A stretch of 64,000 bases of DNA from Chitinophagaceae bacterium. GTDB taxonomy: Bacteria; Bacteroidota; Bacteroidia; Chitinophagales; Chitinophagaceae. The notes beneath the pieces were generated by a model. That model was not told the origin of the DNA and did no database searches. It worked only from the letters and a program-made list of their open reading frames with translations. Each line of letters opens with the position of its first letter. Within the stretch, counting starts at the first letter, position 1. Where the stretch lies: NCBI GenBank assembly GCA_016786885.1, contig JAEUVO010000022.1, positions 1 to 64,000 on the forward strand, read 5' to 3'. Below are positions 9,476 to 18,241 of the stretch, piece after piece. The translations under genes and the position numbers were made by a program.

Positions 9476-9478
9476 AAC

Positions 9479-10168
9479 TTAAGAAACTTGACTATTTTCG
9501 CTTTCGTATATTTTTAAAAGAAATCGCTTTTCAAAATTATTGGCCTCGGAAAGAGCTCTTTTAGCTTGTTTAAACGATATAATTATATAGCTCAAAATAG
9601 GAATTATCCATAGAGATTTTCCAATACTAAAATTAAAACTGTTGATAGAATAATAATATTTGAATAGAAATAAAAATATAGCAATAATTAGACCTAGAAT
9701 AATTGAGTAAAAGCCATTGATTTGTGCATAAACTACATCCATTCTTCGTGAAGTCCAAGCTAGGGCTTCTTTATCGAAATTTTGCTTTCTTAATAAAACT
9801 TGTTGATTGAGGAAAACAAGTTTTCTATCTGCTATTTGATATTTGTTGTCTTTTCTTATTTTGACACCTGAACTATCAGGAAAAGCTTGGTGAATTAATT
9901 TGAAATACTTTTGGGCATACCCAATTTCGGGGTTAAGAAATAGAAAAGGTTGTTTTGGGTATAAGAATTCCCATAATTCCTTACCTATTGATGAGACAAT
10001 AAAACCTAGGGCTGGAGTAGAAGCTAAACCAATTATAAGTGCGATGATTTTTTCATCCTTAATACTTATAAGGTTGGTTATATGGCCACCCATAAACCAA
10101 AACCAAAATAGAATTGCTAGAATGAACGTTAAGCCTGTAATTCCAAACCTAAAGAGTCTTTCTTGCAT
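9479..10168 (-). CDS. AT-rich membrane protein of unknown function
   Basis: A 229-residue protein that I do not recognise. Hydrophobic segments lie at about 8-28 and 42-60, then two more at about 150-175 and 185-200, so four membrane spans are likely, with a soluble loop of about 85 residues between the pairs. The loop is rich in Lys, Gln and aromatic residues. The gene is visibly more AT-rich than its neighbours and uses many ATA, AAA and TTA codons, which suggests a different origin. The DUF6929-like gene follows after 3 bases. Confidence 0.65.
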   Translation of the reverse strand: MQERLFRFGITGLTFILAILFWFWFMGGHITNLISIKDEKIIALIIGLASTPALGFIVSSIGKELWEFLYPKQPFLFLNPEIGYAQKYFKLIHQAFPDSSGVKIRKDNKYQIADRKLVFLNQQVLLRKQNFDKEALAWTSRRMDVVYAQINGFYSIILGLIIAIFLFLFKYYYSINSFNFSIGKSLWIIPILSYIIISFKQAKRALSEANNFEKRFLLKIYESENSQVS

Positions 10169-10185
10169 AATATAAATGTTGGGAA

Positions 10186-10731
10186 TTAATCAAACTTATT
10201 CTCCCAGCCTTCTTTCTTGAGTTTGGCCACTTTTTCAATCACCTCATTATTCATGGTATTTTTATAGGCAGCAATTTGCAAGGCAATTGTTTCATCACAG
10301 GTGCCAAGTATTTCGGCTGCCAGTATACCGGCATTTTTGGCTGCATTTAACGCAACGGTACCAACGGGCACACCATTAGGCATCTGAAGTATGGATAATA
10401 CAGAATCCCATCCATCAATAGAATTAGAAGATTTGATAGGAACACCGATAACAGGTAATGTAGTAACGGCCGCTACCATACCCGGTAAGTGTGCAGCGCC
10501 TCCCGCCCCGGCAATAATTACTTTCAATCCTCTATCCTTCGCCGTCTGTGCATATTCTATCATCCGGTGCGGGGTGCGGTGAGCAGATACTACAGTAACC
10601 TCATGAGGAATATCAAACTGCTTCAGAATATCTGATGCTGCCTGCATGATGTTCAGGTCACTGTCGCTTCCCATAATAATTCCAACTAAAACAGTTTGTA
10701 GTTGGTGGTTTGTAGTTTGTGATTCACTCAT
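10186..10731 (-). CDS. purE: N5-carboxyaminoimidazole ribonucleotide mutase PurE
   Basis: A 181-residue class I PurE. It has the signature GSDSDL near residue 21, SAHRTP near 50, and [12 protein letters not shown] near 78, which form the nucleotide and active-site loops. It converts N5-CAIR to CAIR in purine synthesis, using the product of PurK (16888-18009 here). The first dozen residues ([12 protein letters not shown]) are not typical of PurE and are encoded by a repeat-like tract (ACTACAAAC-type), so the true start may lie further in. Its start overlaps the end of the four-helix-bundle gene by 8 bases, so the two are translationally linked. Confidence 0.95.
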   Translation of the reverse strand: MSESQTTNHQLQTVLVGIIMGSDSDLNIMQAASDILKQFDIPHEVTVVSAHRTPHRMIEYAQTAKDRGLKVIIAGAGGAAHLPGMVAAVTTLPVIGVPIKSSNSIDGWDSVLSILQMPNGVPVGTVALNAAKNAGILAAEILGTCDETIALQIAAYKNTMNNEVIEKVAKLKKEGWENKFD

Positions 10732-11131
10732 CCTTGGTTCTGTTTTTAAATTTCTGCCCTCTTATTTTTGATTTATTCAGGTAGTTAATAAAACCAGTCA
10801 GCATCCTGGTCAGTTCATCAGCTAAGCTATACAATTCCCTGAAAATCTCTTCTGTGATATATTTATTATCTAAAGAACGATATAATTGTGATTTTAATTC
10901 GCCGGTTTCTCCTTTAGCAATGGTTAATGAATTCGTAAACTCATTTTTGCTTCCTCTGTCAAACCCTTCCGCAATATTATCCATAATCGAACCACAACTG
11001 CCCCTCATTTGATCTTTTAACCGAAAGTCTGAAGCAATGGGATCTTTGAAGGTAAGTGGATAAACTTTTTGACTCAAAAGACGGGCTTTTTGCCATATCT
11101 CCAAATCTTCGAATTTCTGGATAGTGGCCAT
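10724..11131 (-). CDS. Four-helix-bundle protein (S23/IVS-type)
   Basis: A 135-residue all-helical protein of the four-helix-bundle family, once called S23 ribosomal protein because homologues are encoded in 23S rRNA intervening sequences. Visible family features are [13 protein letters not shown] near the N-terminus, [17 protein letters not shown] in the middle, and a [12 protein letters not shown] segment. In Bacteroidota such genes are also common as free-standing chromosomal genes, as here. It overlaps purE by 8 bases and lies just after the efflux operon. Biological role is unknown; the structure forms pentamers in characterised relatives. Confidence 0.85.
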   Translation of the reverse strand: MATIQKFEDLEIWQKARLLSQKVYPLTFKDPIASDFRLKDQMRGSCGSIMDNIAEGFDRGSKNEFTNSLTIAKGETGELKSQLYRSLDNKYITEEIFRELYSLADELTRMLTGFINYLNKSKIRGQKFKNRTKDE

Positions 11132-11147
11132 AAAATAAGGTTTGCAG

Positions 11148-11155
11148 CAAAAATA
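11148..11155 (-). promoter_or_regulatory. Predicted -7 box for the four-helix-bundle/purE pair
   Basis: On the minus strand the sequence reads TATTTTTG, a full match to TAnnTTTG, 16 bases upstream of the ATG at 11131. No convincing -33 element at the right distance. It would let purE be transcribed separately from the efflux operon. Confidence 0.45.
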
Positions 11156-11189
11156 ACTACAAACACCAAACTATAAACTACAAACTATT

Positions 11190-12500
11190 CTATTTCACCA
11201 GGTCTCCCTTAAGTCTCAGTAATTCCGTTTCTGCCAGTTTGGTATTATACCGGGCAGTGATCAGCCTTGTATAAGCATCATTAAGGCTTCTTTCGGCTTC
11301 CTTTAATTGTATGAGTGTAGTGGAGTTTAATTTATATACCTGGAATACGATACTGACATTTTCTTTGGCAAGAATAATATTCTCTTCTTCAAGTGCAAGG
11401 GCTTTCTTTTGCTGCTCATATTCCAGGAAAGCATTGATAACAGCAAGATTCAATTGTGATTTCTGATTTTCCAATACTACTTGCTGGTATTGAATGTCCA
11501 GTTCCGCCTGTTTTATCTGTCTTTTTACAAGATGGTTATTAAAAATAGGTATAGCGGCTGTGAGTCCGTAATTAAATCCCTTACTCTGGTTAAATAGCGG
11601 GGAGAATGGATTGATGACGGTCTGGTTATTCGTCCGGGTAAAATTGTACACTGAATTAAAAGAAACAGTTGGCCACCTGTCTGCTTTTCTTTCCTTAAGG
11701 GTAAGTGCTGCAATGTCGAGACTCTTGCGGGTCATTTGTAAAACAGGACTCGCTGCTTCTAACCCGTTTTGAATATCTCCCAAAGAAAGAGTTGTGTTCA
11801 ATGGAATGGAATCAGCCACTTCATAGAATGTTCGTTCTGTTACATTCATCGCCTGGTTTAATTGCTCTTTTAATTGGCTGATCAATGTTTGTTGTTCCAG
11901 TTGCAATGCTTTTTGTGAATTATTGTCCACTTTGCTTTGCAGTACATCCGGCTTTGCTCCTACGCCAATGTCGAGTTTATATTGTGCCAGTTTCACTCTT
12001 TCCTGGCTGAGGGATATCTGCTCTTCAATGGCTTTCAACTGTTGCTTTTGCCGAACAATATTATAATAGGTATTGATCACATTAGCAACTGTATTTACCA
12101 CCTGGTTTTTGATCCCCAATTCACCCAGCCGCACAAATTCTGCTACTTTGTCCCTGGTGGCAAACATCTTCATTCCGTCAAAGAGAGTCCAGTTGAGGTT
12201 AAGTGCAGCAGTCAGGTTATGTGATTTGATATTGTTTTGCTCTCTTTTTGTTCCGTCGGCGAGGGTTTGTTTACCATCATTATTATTCCAGGTGGTACCA
12301 ATGCTGCCATTAAGTTTCGGATATAAGGCTGCATTACGAAATGAATAATCCAGCGCAGCAACAGCTGAATCATTTTTAGACAACCTGATATCATAGTTAT
12401 TCTGTAAGGCAGTAGCTATTGCTTCTTCGAGTGTCAGTATCCGTTGAGCTGCAGAAGAAAAAGTTATCAGGATAAATACAGGTAACAAAAATCTCTTCAT
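11190..12500 (-). CDS. TolC-family outer-membrane efflux protein
   Basis: A 436-residue protein. Residues 1-18 form a signal peptide (FLLPVFILITFSSAAQ). Two outer-membrane-efflux repeats follow, with long helical segments (LEEAIATALQNNYDIRLSKN, QQLKAIEEQISLSQERVKLA, LALEEENIILAKENVSIVFQ) and barrel strands between. It would form the outer channel of the tripartite pump encoded with the RND transporter (12517-15633) and adaptor (15689-16747). The frame is open further upstream, inside the RND gene, but the signal peptide fixes ATG at 12500, 16 bases after the RND stop. Cargo unknown. Confidence 0.9.
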   Translation of the reverse strand: MKRFLLPVFILITFSSAAQRILTLEEAIATALQNNYDIRLSKNDSAVAALDYSFRNAALYPKLNGSIGTTWNNNDGKQTLADGTKREQNNIKSHNLTAALNLNWTLFDGMKMFATRDKVAEFVRLGELGIKNQVVNTVANVINTYYNIVRQKQQLKAIEEQISLSQERVKLAQYKLDIGVGAKPDVLQSKVDNNSQKALQLEQQTLISQLKEQLNQAMNVTERTFYEVADSIPLNTTLSLGDIQNGLEAASPVLQMTRKSLDIAALTLKERKADRWPTVSFNSVYNFTRTNNQTVINPFSPLFNQSKGFNYGLTAAIPIFNNHLVKRQIKQAELDIQYQQVVLENQKSQLNLAVINAFLEYEQQKKALALEEENIILAKENVSIVFQVYKLNSTTLIQLKEAERSLNDAYTRLITARYNTKLAETELLRLKGDLVK

Positions 12501-12516
12501 AATGATCATAGAAGGG

Positions 12517-15500
12517 TTATGCTTGTCCCACAACAGGCTGAACAGGTTGTGCGGGTTGATGAACAAATTTTTCAATTTCACTTTTCTTGTGCGCAGAAGA
12601 AAGGAAAGAATACATAGCCGGGATTACAAACAGGGTAAGTACCAGCGAAAACATGATGCCTCCAACTATAACAATACCCAATGGGATACGGCTGGTGGCA
12701 GCAGCTCCCAGTGAAAGGGCCAGTGGTAATGCACCCATTGCCATGGCAAGGTTTGTCATTAATATGGGACGCAGACGTTGGGTAGCTGAGTAAATGGCTG
12801 CTTCTGTTTTCTTCATGCCTTTTTCCCGGTTTTGATTAGCGAACTCAACAATCAGGATGCCATTCTTGGTTACGAGACCGACCAGCATAATAATACCGAT
12901 CTGTGAAAAGATATTCAAAGTTTGTCCAAATATCCATAACGACAGAACGGCGCCTGCAATGCCGAAGAATAAGGTGAAGATTATAATGATAGGATCAATA
13001 AAACTTTCAAATTGTGCAGCAAGTACCAAAAAAATCAATCCAACCGCCAGCAGGAAAGCAAAGGAAGTATTGCTGCTGCTTTCTTTAAAATCACGGGATG
13101 AACCGGATAGAGATGTGGCAAAGGTTTCATCCAGTATTTTATCCGTAATTTTTTCCATTTCTTCAATACCATCACCAATTGTGTAACCCGGTTGCAGGTT
13201 AGCAGATATAGTAGCTGATTTATACCTGTTGAAGTGATAAATAGTAGGAGGTGTGTTGGATTCACTTACCGTAACAAGATTATCAAGGCTGATTAACTCA
13301 TTTCGGTTGTTACGTACAAATAGTGTCTTCAGGTCGCTGGGATCATCCCTGTCATTACGGGATACTTGTCCCATTACCTGGTATTGCTTGCCATCTTTAG
13401 TAAAGTATCCAAGCCTCCTGTTACTATAAGCCAGTTGTAACGTTTCAGAAATATCATTAACGCTTACACCCAACTGTGCAGCTTTCAGTCGGTCAATCTC
13501 CACTCTCAGTTCTGGTTTATTGAATTTTAGATCTACATCAGCATTCAGCAATACCTTACTCTGCCTTGCTTCTTCCAATATTTTGGGAAGTATTTTGGTA
13601 AGTTTATCAAAATTATTGTTCTGAATAACGAAGGCTACCGGCTGTCCGCCACGACGATTGACAGAAATAGTTTGTTCTTCAATGGCAAATGCTCTTCCTT
13701 CATTATACTTAGGCAGATTTTTATTAACCATCTTCACAATATCACTTTGCGATCTTTCTCTTTCTGTGGGTTCTACAAGTGTTACTCTTACAAAACCAGT
13801 GTTAGCGTTTCCAGAGCCTGTAAAACCAGGTGAGGTAACGCTCAATACCATATCCCTTTCAGGGACAGAATCAAGCATAAGGTTCGTCAGCCGGTTTACA
13901 TATTTATCCATCGCATCAAAAGAAGTTCCTTCAGGTGCGGACAACGATAACCTGAACTGGCTTCTGTCTTCCATCGGCGCCAGTTCGGATTGCAGGTTTC
14001 TGCCAACGAAAACTATAATAGCCGCACAGACTCCAATCAAAACAAAACCCATCCACCTGACTTTCATAAACTTTCTTAATGCAGCCTGGAAACTGTTTTC
14101 CATCCAGCGGAAAAAAGGTTCGGTTTTCGTATAGAACCAGGTATGCTTTGCGGGATTCTTCCTGGCCAGTTTCACATTCAGAACTGGTGTCAATGTTAAA
14201 GAAACAAATGCAGAGATCAGAACCGCTCCCGCTACCACGATACCAAATTCACGGAACAATCTTCCTACGAAACCCTGCAAGAAAATGATCGGAAGAAATA
14301 CAACAGCCAGCGTAATAGAAGTGGCTATTACTGCAAAGTATATTTCTTTTGATCCTTCCAATGCTGCCTGGTACTTATTCATCCCCCTCTCCATTTTCTT
14401 GTAAATGTTTTCCGTTACCACTATACCATCATCCACCACCAGGCCGGTGGCAAGCACTATGGCAAGAAGAGAAAGAACATTGATGGTAAAACCCATCAGG
14501 TACATAATGAAAAAGGCGCCAATCAATGAAACAGGAATATCAATCAGCGGACGGATGGCAATGATCCAGTCACGGAAGAAGGCATAAATGATCATTACTA
14601 CCAGCAAAAAAGCGATCATCAGCGTTTCTTCCACTTCAAGAATCGATTTTTTAATAAATTTTGTCTGGTCAAGAGCAATATCAATCTTTATATCTTCCGG
14701 AACATCCTTTTTTATTTGTTCCAGCCTCTTGAAAAATTCATCCGAGATAGAAACATAGTTAGAGCCGGGTTGCGGCACTACTGCCAAAGCAATCATGGGA
14801 ATACCATTTCCTTTCAAAACAGTTTCTTCATTTTCTGGTCCCAGCACTGCTTCGCCAATATCTTTTACCCGTATATCAGCGCCATCTACATTTTTAACAA
14901 TAAGGTTATTGAATTCTTCTTCTGAATTCAATCTGCCAAATGTTCTTACTGTAAGTTCGGTGGCATCTCCATATATCTTGCCGGAAGGCAGCTCTACATT
15001 CTCCCTCAACAGGGCGGATTGTACATCGCCGGCCGTTACATTATAGGCAATTAATTGTGCAGGGTCGATCCAGATACGCATAGCATATCTTTTTTCTCCC
15101 CATATCTGTATACCACTTACACCGGGAATGGTCTGCAATCTTTCTACCAGTACATTGTTGGCAAATTCTGTTATTTGGAGTTGATTTCTTGTATTGCTCT
15201 GTACCGTCATGGAGAGAATGGCATCGGAACTGGCATCTGCTTTTGAAACAACTGGGGGAGAATCAAGGTCAGCTGGTAACGATCGTTGTGCCTGAGATAC
15301 TTTGTCCCGTACATCATTGGCTGCTGCCTCAAGGTCAACAGAAAGTTCAAACTCTACATTTATATTACTGCTGCCATTACTACTGCTTGAAGTGATATTC
15401 TTGATTCCCGCAATACCATTTATGGCTTTTTCAAGTGGTTCTGTTATCTGTGTTTCAACAATATCAGCATTGGCGCCGGGATAGGATGTTCGCACACTGA

Positions 15501-15633
15501 TGTTGGGGGGATCTATAGCAGGGTAGTCTCTTACTCCCAGGAACTTAAAACCGATTACACCAAATACAACAATAATAATGTTCATTACTATTGCCAGAAC
15601 AGGTCGTCGCAAACTAAGTTCAGATATATTCAT
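12517..15633 (-). CDS. RND-family inner-membrane efflux transporter (HAE1/AcrB type)
   Basis: A 1038-residue protein, the standard length. It begins with the typical RND N-terminus (ISELSLRRPVLAIVMNIII) and has two halves, each with a large periplasmic loop and a membrane bundle. The conserved proton-relay region reads LLAIVLATGLVVDDGIVVTENIYKK in TM4. The second half has ...MLVGLVTKNGILIVEFANQ. The gene lies between the adaptor and outer-membrane genes, a complete MexAB-OprM-like set. An upstream ATG at 15657 is in frame, but the family start fits 15633. Substrates cannot be inferred. Confidence 0.95.
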   Translation of the reverse strand: MNISELSLRRPVLAIVMNIIIVVFGVIGFKFLGVRDYPAIDPPNISVRTSYPGANADIVETQITEPLEKAINGIAGIKNITSSSSNGSSNINVEFELSVDLEAAANDVRDKVSQAQRSLPADLDSPPVVSKADASSDAILSMTVQSNTRNQLQITEFANNVLVERLQTIPGVSGIQIWGEKRYAMRIWIDPAQLIAYNVTAGDVQSALLRENVELPSGKIYGDATELTVRTFGRLNSEEEFNNLIVKNVDGADIRVKDIGEAVLGPENEETVLKGNGIPMIALAVVPQPGSNYVSISDEFFKRLEQIKKDVPEDIKIDIALDQTKFIKKSILEVEETLMIAFLLVVMIIYAFFRDWIIAIRPLIDIPVSLIGAFFIMYLMGFTINVLSLLAIVLATGLVVDDGIVVTENIYKKMERGMNKYQAALEGSKEIYFAVIATSITLAVVFLPIIFLQGFVGRLFREFGIVVAGAVLISAFVSLTLTPVLNVKLARKNPAKHTWFYTKTEPFFRWMENSFQAALRKFMKVRWMGFVLIGVCAAIIVFVGRNLQSELAPMEDRSQFRLSLSAPEGTSFDAMDKYVNRLTNLMLDSVPERDMVLSVTSPGFTGSGNANTGFVRVTLVEPTERERSQSDIVKMVNKNLPKYNEGRAFAIEEQTISVNRRGGQPVAFVIQNNNFDKLTKILPKILEEARQSKVLLNADVDLKFNKPELRVEIDRLKAAQLGVSVNDISETLQLAYSNRRLGYFTKDGKQYQVMGQVSRNDRDDPSDLKTLFVRNNRNELISLDNLVTVSESNTPPTIYHFNRYKSATISANLQPGYTIGDGIEEMEKITDKILDETFATSLSGSSRDFKESSSNTSFAFLLAVGLIFLVLAAQFESFIDPIIIIFTLFFGIAGAVLSLWIFGQTLNIFSQIGIIMLVGLVTKNGILIVEFANQNREKGMKKTEAAIYSATQRLRPILMTNLAMAMGALPLALSLGAAATSRIPLGIVIVGGIMFSLVLTLFVIPAMYSFLSSAHKKSEIEKFVHQPAQPVQPVVGQA

Positions 15634-15688
15634 GTCAAGAAAAGTTGTAAGTGTCAATGATGGACATTTCCCTGTTCATCATTGACTA

Positions 15689-16747
15689 TTATTTGTTAAC
15701 TATTTTCCCAACCTGTATGGGAGCTTCTGGTCTTACGCTTAATAAGCCGGTCACAACAACCGTATCGCCGGGTTTTAACCCGTCAGTGATCTGGATCCTG
15801 GATGAATCTCTAACACCTGTGGTTACATCGGCAAAAATGGCTGTACCATTCTTATATAGAATAACTTTTTTACCTCTTGCTTGCGGCAATACTGCCTGTG
15901 TAGGGATCAGGATCGCATTGGGGTCCGGATCAAAACTCAACTGCACTTTGGCAAAGGCACCGGGCAGTAATGAGTTGTCTTTACCCATAACAACGGCTCT
16001 TGCCGTAAGGCTTCTTGTATTTTCAGTCACATTCGATTCTGTTGCAACAATTTTGGCGCTATGTATTTTTTCTGACCCTTCATAAGTAAAGGTCACCAAT
16101 TGCCCGACCTTTATTTGCCCTGTGTACTTTTCAGGTATAGCAAAATCCAGTTTTAGCTGGTCGGTCTGGTTAATGATGGCAATAACAGATGCCGGAGAAA
16201 CATAGGTGCCGGGGCTAATGTTTTTCAAACCCAGTTTACCACTGAAAGGTGCTCTTACTTCTGTTTTAGCAATACTGGTCTGGATAATACCAATATCCGC
16301 TTTCAGATTGTTTACCTGTAATAAACTGATATCATAATCTGCCTGGCTGATGCCCTGAATTTTTAATAATTGAGATTGTCTTTCTTCAGTTTTCTCTGCT
16401 AATGCTAATTGCACCTGTAGCTTTTTTAATTGAGCTACCAGGTCACCATCATATAATTTAGCAAGCAACGTACCCTTGCCTACATATTTTCCTTCGGCTA
16501 CATTCAGGTAAACGATCCTGCCGGAAACTTCGGGATGGATCTCGGCAACTTCATTGGCTACAATATTGCCAGGGACTTCGATTGATTCTCCAAAAGATTC
16601 AGCTTTTACAATATAGCCATCCACCCTCATAGGAGGTGTTTTTGCAGCACCGCCTTGCTGCGGAGCCTGTATTTTATTTTTCTTATTACCGCAGGATGAT
16701 ATGGTAAGAAAGAGAAACGCTAAAAAGGATGTGATGATTAGTCTCAT
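15689..16747 (-). CDS. RND efflux periplasmic adaptor (membrane fusion lipoprotein)
   Basis: A 352-residue protein. Residues 1-19 are a lipoprotein signal ending Ile-Ser-Ser-Cys. The order is as in HlyD/AcrA adaptors: a first lipoyl half (EIHPEVSGRIVYLNVAEGKYV), a helical hairpin (about 105-155), the second lipoyl half (EVRAPFSGKLGLKNISPGTYV), then beta-barrel and membrane-proximal domains (LLPGAFAKVQLSFDPDPNAI, then GLKPGDTVVVTGL). First gene of the pump operon. The 140 bases between it and purK contain a near-consensus TACCTTTA on the minus strand and may hold the promoter. Confidence 0.93.
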   Translation of the reverse strand: MRLIITSFLAFLFLTISSCGNKKNKIQAPQQGGAAKTPPMRVDGYIVKAESFGESIEVPGNIVANEVAEIHPEVSGRIVYLNVAEGKYVGKGTLLAKLYDGDLVAQLKKLQVQLALAEKTEERQSQLLKIQGISQADYDISLLQVNNLKADIGIIQTSIAKTEVRAPFSGKLGLKNISPGTYVSPASVIAIINQTDQLKLDFAIPEKYTGQIKVGQLVTFTYEGSEKIHSAKIVATESNVTENTRSLTARAVVMGKDNSLLPGAFAKVQLSFDPDPNAILIPTQAVLPQARGKKVILYKNGTAIFADVTTGVRDSSRIQITDGLKPGDTVVVTGLLSVRPEAPIQVGKIVNK

Positions 16748-16887
16748 GTGTGGTTTCAGTGCAATTGATAAAAAATCAGGTTATTAAAGGTAGCAGATAA
16801 TCGTAAGCTATTTGACGGCAAATCCATGCAATACCTGCACGAAATTTTGCCGAAGTATAAACGGTTAAATCAATGGATAAAAGGAGG

Positions 16888-18009
16888 TTAGGTCTTTGGC
16901 ACCAAAGTTCTTTTTACTTTGTTAGACTGATGTAAAAGGTCTTGTTTTTCTTTGCTCAGAATTGTTACATGCCCCATTTTACGGCCAGGTTTTGTTTTTT
17001 TCTTCCCATACAAATGAACGTATGCGTTATCAATTTTCAGTACTTCATCAAGCCCTTCGTATACAACCTCGCCGGTATGCCCCTCAGCACCTATAATATT
17101 TACCATAATTGATGGAAGGATGGCATCTGTATTTCCTAATGGATAACCCAGTATCAACCGCCAGAGCATATCGAACTGAGAACTGTAGTGCGCCTCGATA
17201 GTATGGTGACCACTATTATGCACCCGTGGAGCAGTCTCATTCACCAGCACATCTCCATTTTTATCAACAAACATCTCAACTGCAAAAATGCCGGGAGATT
17301 TAAAATTCCTTACAACAGATAATGCAATAGCTTCCACTTTATACAGTGTTTGTGTACTTAATTCGGCCGGGCAAAGCTGGTAATCAAGCAGGTTCAGTAT
17401 TGGGTCAAACAGCATTTCTACCGGTGGATATAAAGCAGTTTCTCCTTTATCATTAATGGCGACCATCTGTGCTATTTCTTTATGAATGTTCACCATCTTC
17501 TCCAGCACTGCCGGTGCATCAAATCCCTTTCCGATACTCTCTTTTGTTTTTAATAATTGTACTCCTTTGCCATCATACCCACCTTCGCCGACTTTGTGTA
17601 CAGCAGGTAAAAAATCTTCTGCTTGTTTTAGCTCTGAAAGACTGTTGGTAATGATAAAATCGGATGTAGGGATCTGGTGCTGGCGGTAATATTCTTTTTG
17701 CAGGATCTTGTTCTTGATAGTTCGCAGTACAGATGGCTTTGGATATACTTTCACACCTTCTGTTTCTAGTCTTTCCAGAGCCTTAACATTCACATTTTCA
17801 ATCTCTATGGTAATTGCATCTAAATTTTTACCAAAATTATAGACTGCGTCAAAATCCTTAATATCTCCTTTCGTAAAATGATGGCATAGATGGGCAGCAG
17901 GGCATTCTGTATCGTTTTCTAAGACAGAGGTTACTACCGGGTAATTAGCGGCCGCCTGCAGGAGCATACGGCCTAACTGACCACCACCCAAAATACCGAT
18001 CTTTTGCAT
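16888..18009 (-). CDS. purK: N5-carboxyaminoimidazole ribonucleotide synthase PurK
   Basis: A 373-residue ATP-grasp enzyme starting MQKIGILGGGQLGRML, the hallmark PurK N-terminus. Further motifs are HKVGEGGYDGKGVQL (ATP-grasp glycine-rich loop), EKMVNIHKEIAQMV, and FAVEMFVDKNGDVLVNETAPRVHNSGHHTIEA near 255-285 with the metal-binding Glu and Asn. It makes N5-CAIR from AIR, bicarbonate and ATP, the substrate of PurE. ATG 18009 is chosen; the frame is open 11 codons further, but a promoter -7 box lies in that extension. Confidence 0.96.
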   Translation of the reverse strand: MQKIGILGGGQLGRMLLQAAANYPVVTSVLENDTECPAAHLCHHFTKGDIKDFDAVYNFGKNLDAITIEIENVNVKALERLETEGVKVYPKPSVLRTIKNKILQKEYYRQHQIPTSDFIITNSLSELKQAEDFLPAVHKVGEGGYDGKGVQLLKTKESIGKGFDAPAVLEKMVNIHKEIAQMVAINDKGETALYPPVEMLFDPILNLLDYQLCPAELSTQTLYKVEAIALSVVRNFKSPGIFAVEMFVDKNGDVLVNETAPRVHNSGHHTIEAHYSSQFDMLWRLILGYPLGNTDAILPSIMVNIIGAEGHTGEVVYEGLDEVLKIDNAYVHLYGKKKTKPGRKMGHVTILSKEKQDLLHQSNKVKRTLVPKT

Positions 18010-18014
18010 GTGGG

Positions 18015-18022
18015 CAAAGATA
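18015..18022 (-). promoter_or_regulatory. Predicted -7 box of purK
   Basis: On the minus strand TATCTTTG matches TAnnTTTG, 5 bases upstream of the purK ATG. A TTTTG lies 17 bases further upstream as a candidate -33 element, slightly short spacing. The position implies a nearly leaderless transcript. Confidence 0.5.
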
Positions 18023-18079
18023 GGGTGCGTCAGCCTGAGCAAAATCCCTGTGCTTTTTCTTTTTTATTAGCTTTGTGTA

Positions 18080-18175
18080 ATGATTCCCGATTATCCGCAT
18101 AAAGTGTTCACAGATGAACGCAGCCAATTCAGCCTGCTGATGCAGACATTGGCAATGGATGCCTCTCCCTTCTAA
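18080..18175 (+). CDS. Possible 31-residue mini-ORF upstream of HPPD
   Basis: ATG at 18080 opens a 31-codon frame ending TAA 18173-18175. The peptide reads MIPDYPHKVFTDERSQFSLL and ends MDASPF. It begins 70 bases upstream of the purK start, divergently, and ends 66 bases before the HPPD start. A perfect 18-base inverted repeat begins at its stop codon. I do not recognise it. It could be a small gene, a remnant or chance. Confidence 0.25.
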   Translation: MIPDYPHKVFTDERSQFSLLMQTLAMDASPF

Positions 18176-18192
18176 AGCAAAACCTTTTGCTT
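18175..18192. repeat. Perfect inverted repeat before HPPD
   Basis: AAGCAAAA and TTTTGCTT are separated by CC, a perfect 8-bp stem. It sits 49 bases upstream of the HPPD ATG and directly after the mini-ORF stop. No T-run follows, so an operator or a weak terminator are both possible. Confidence 0.4.
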
Positions 18193-18241
18193 GACTGCTA
18201 CCTGCTGAACATTTTTATTTAACGATTTTAAAAGTTTGATT

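Noticed and set aside
10690..11190. Possible repeat element made of ACTACAAAC-type units near purE
   Set aside because: Short, imperfect and partly within coding sequence; no ends or transposase. Treated as low complexity.
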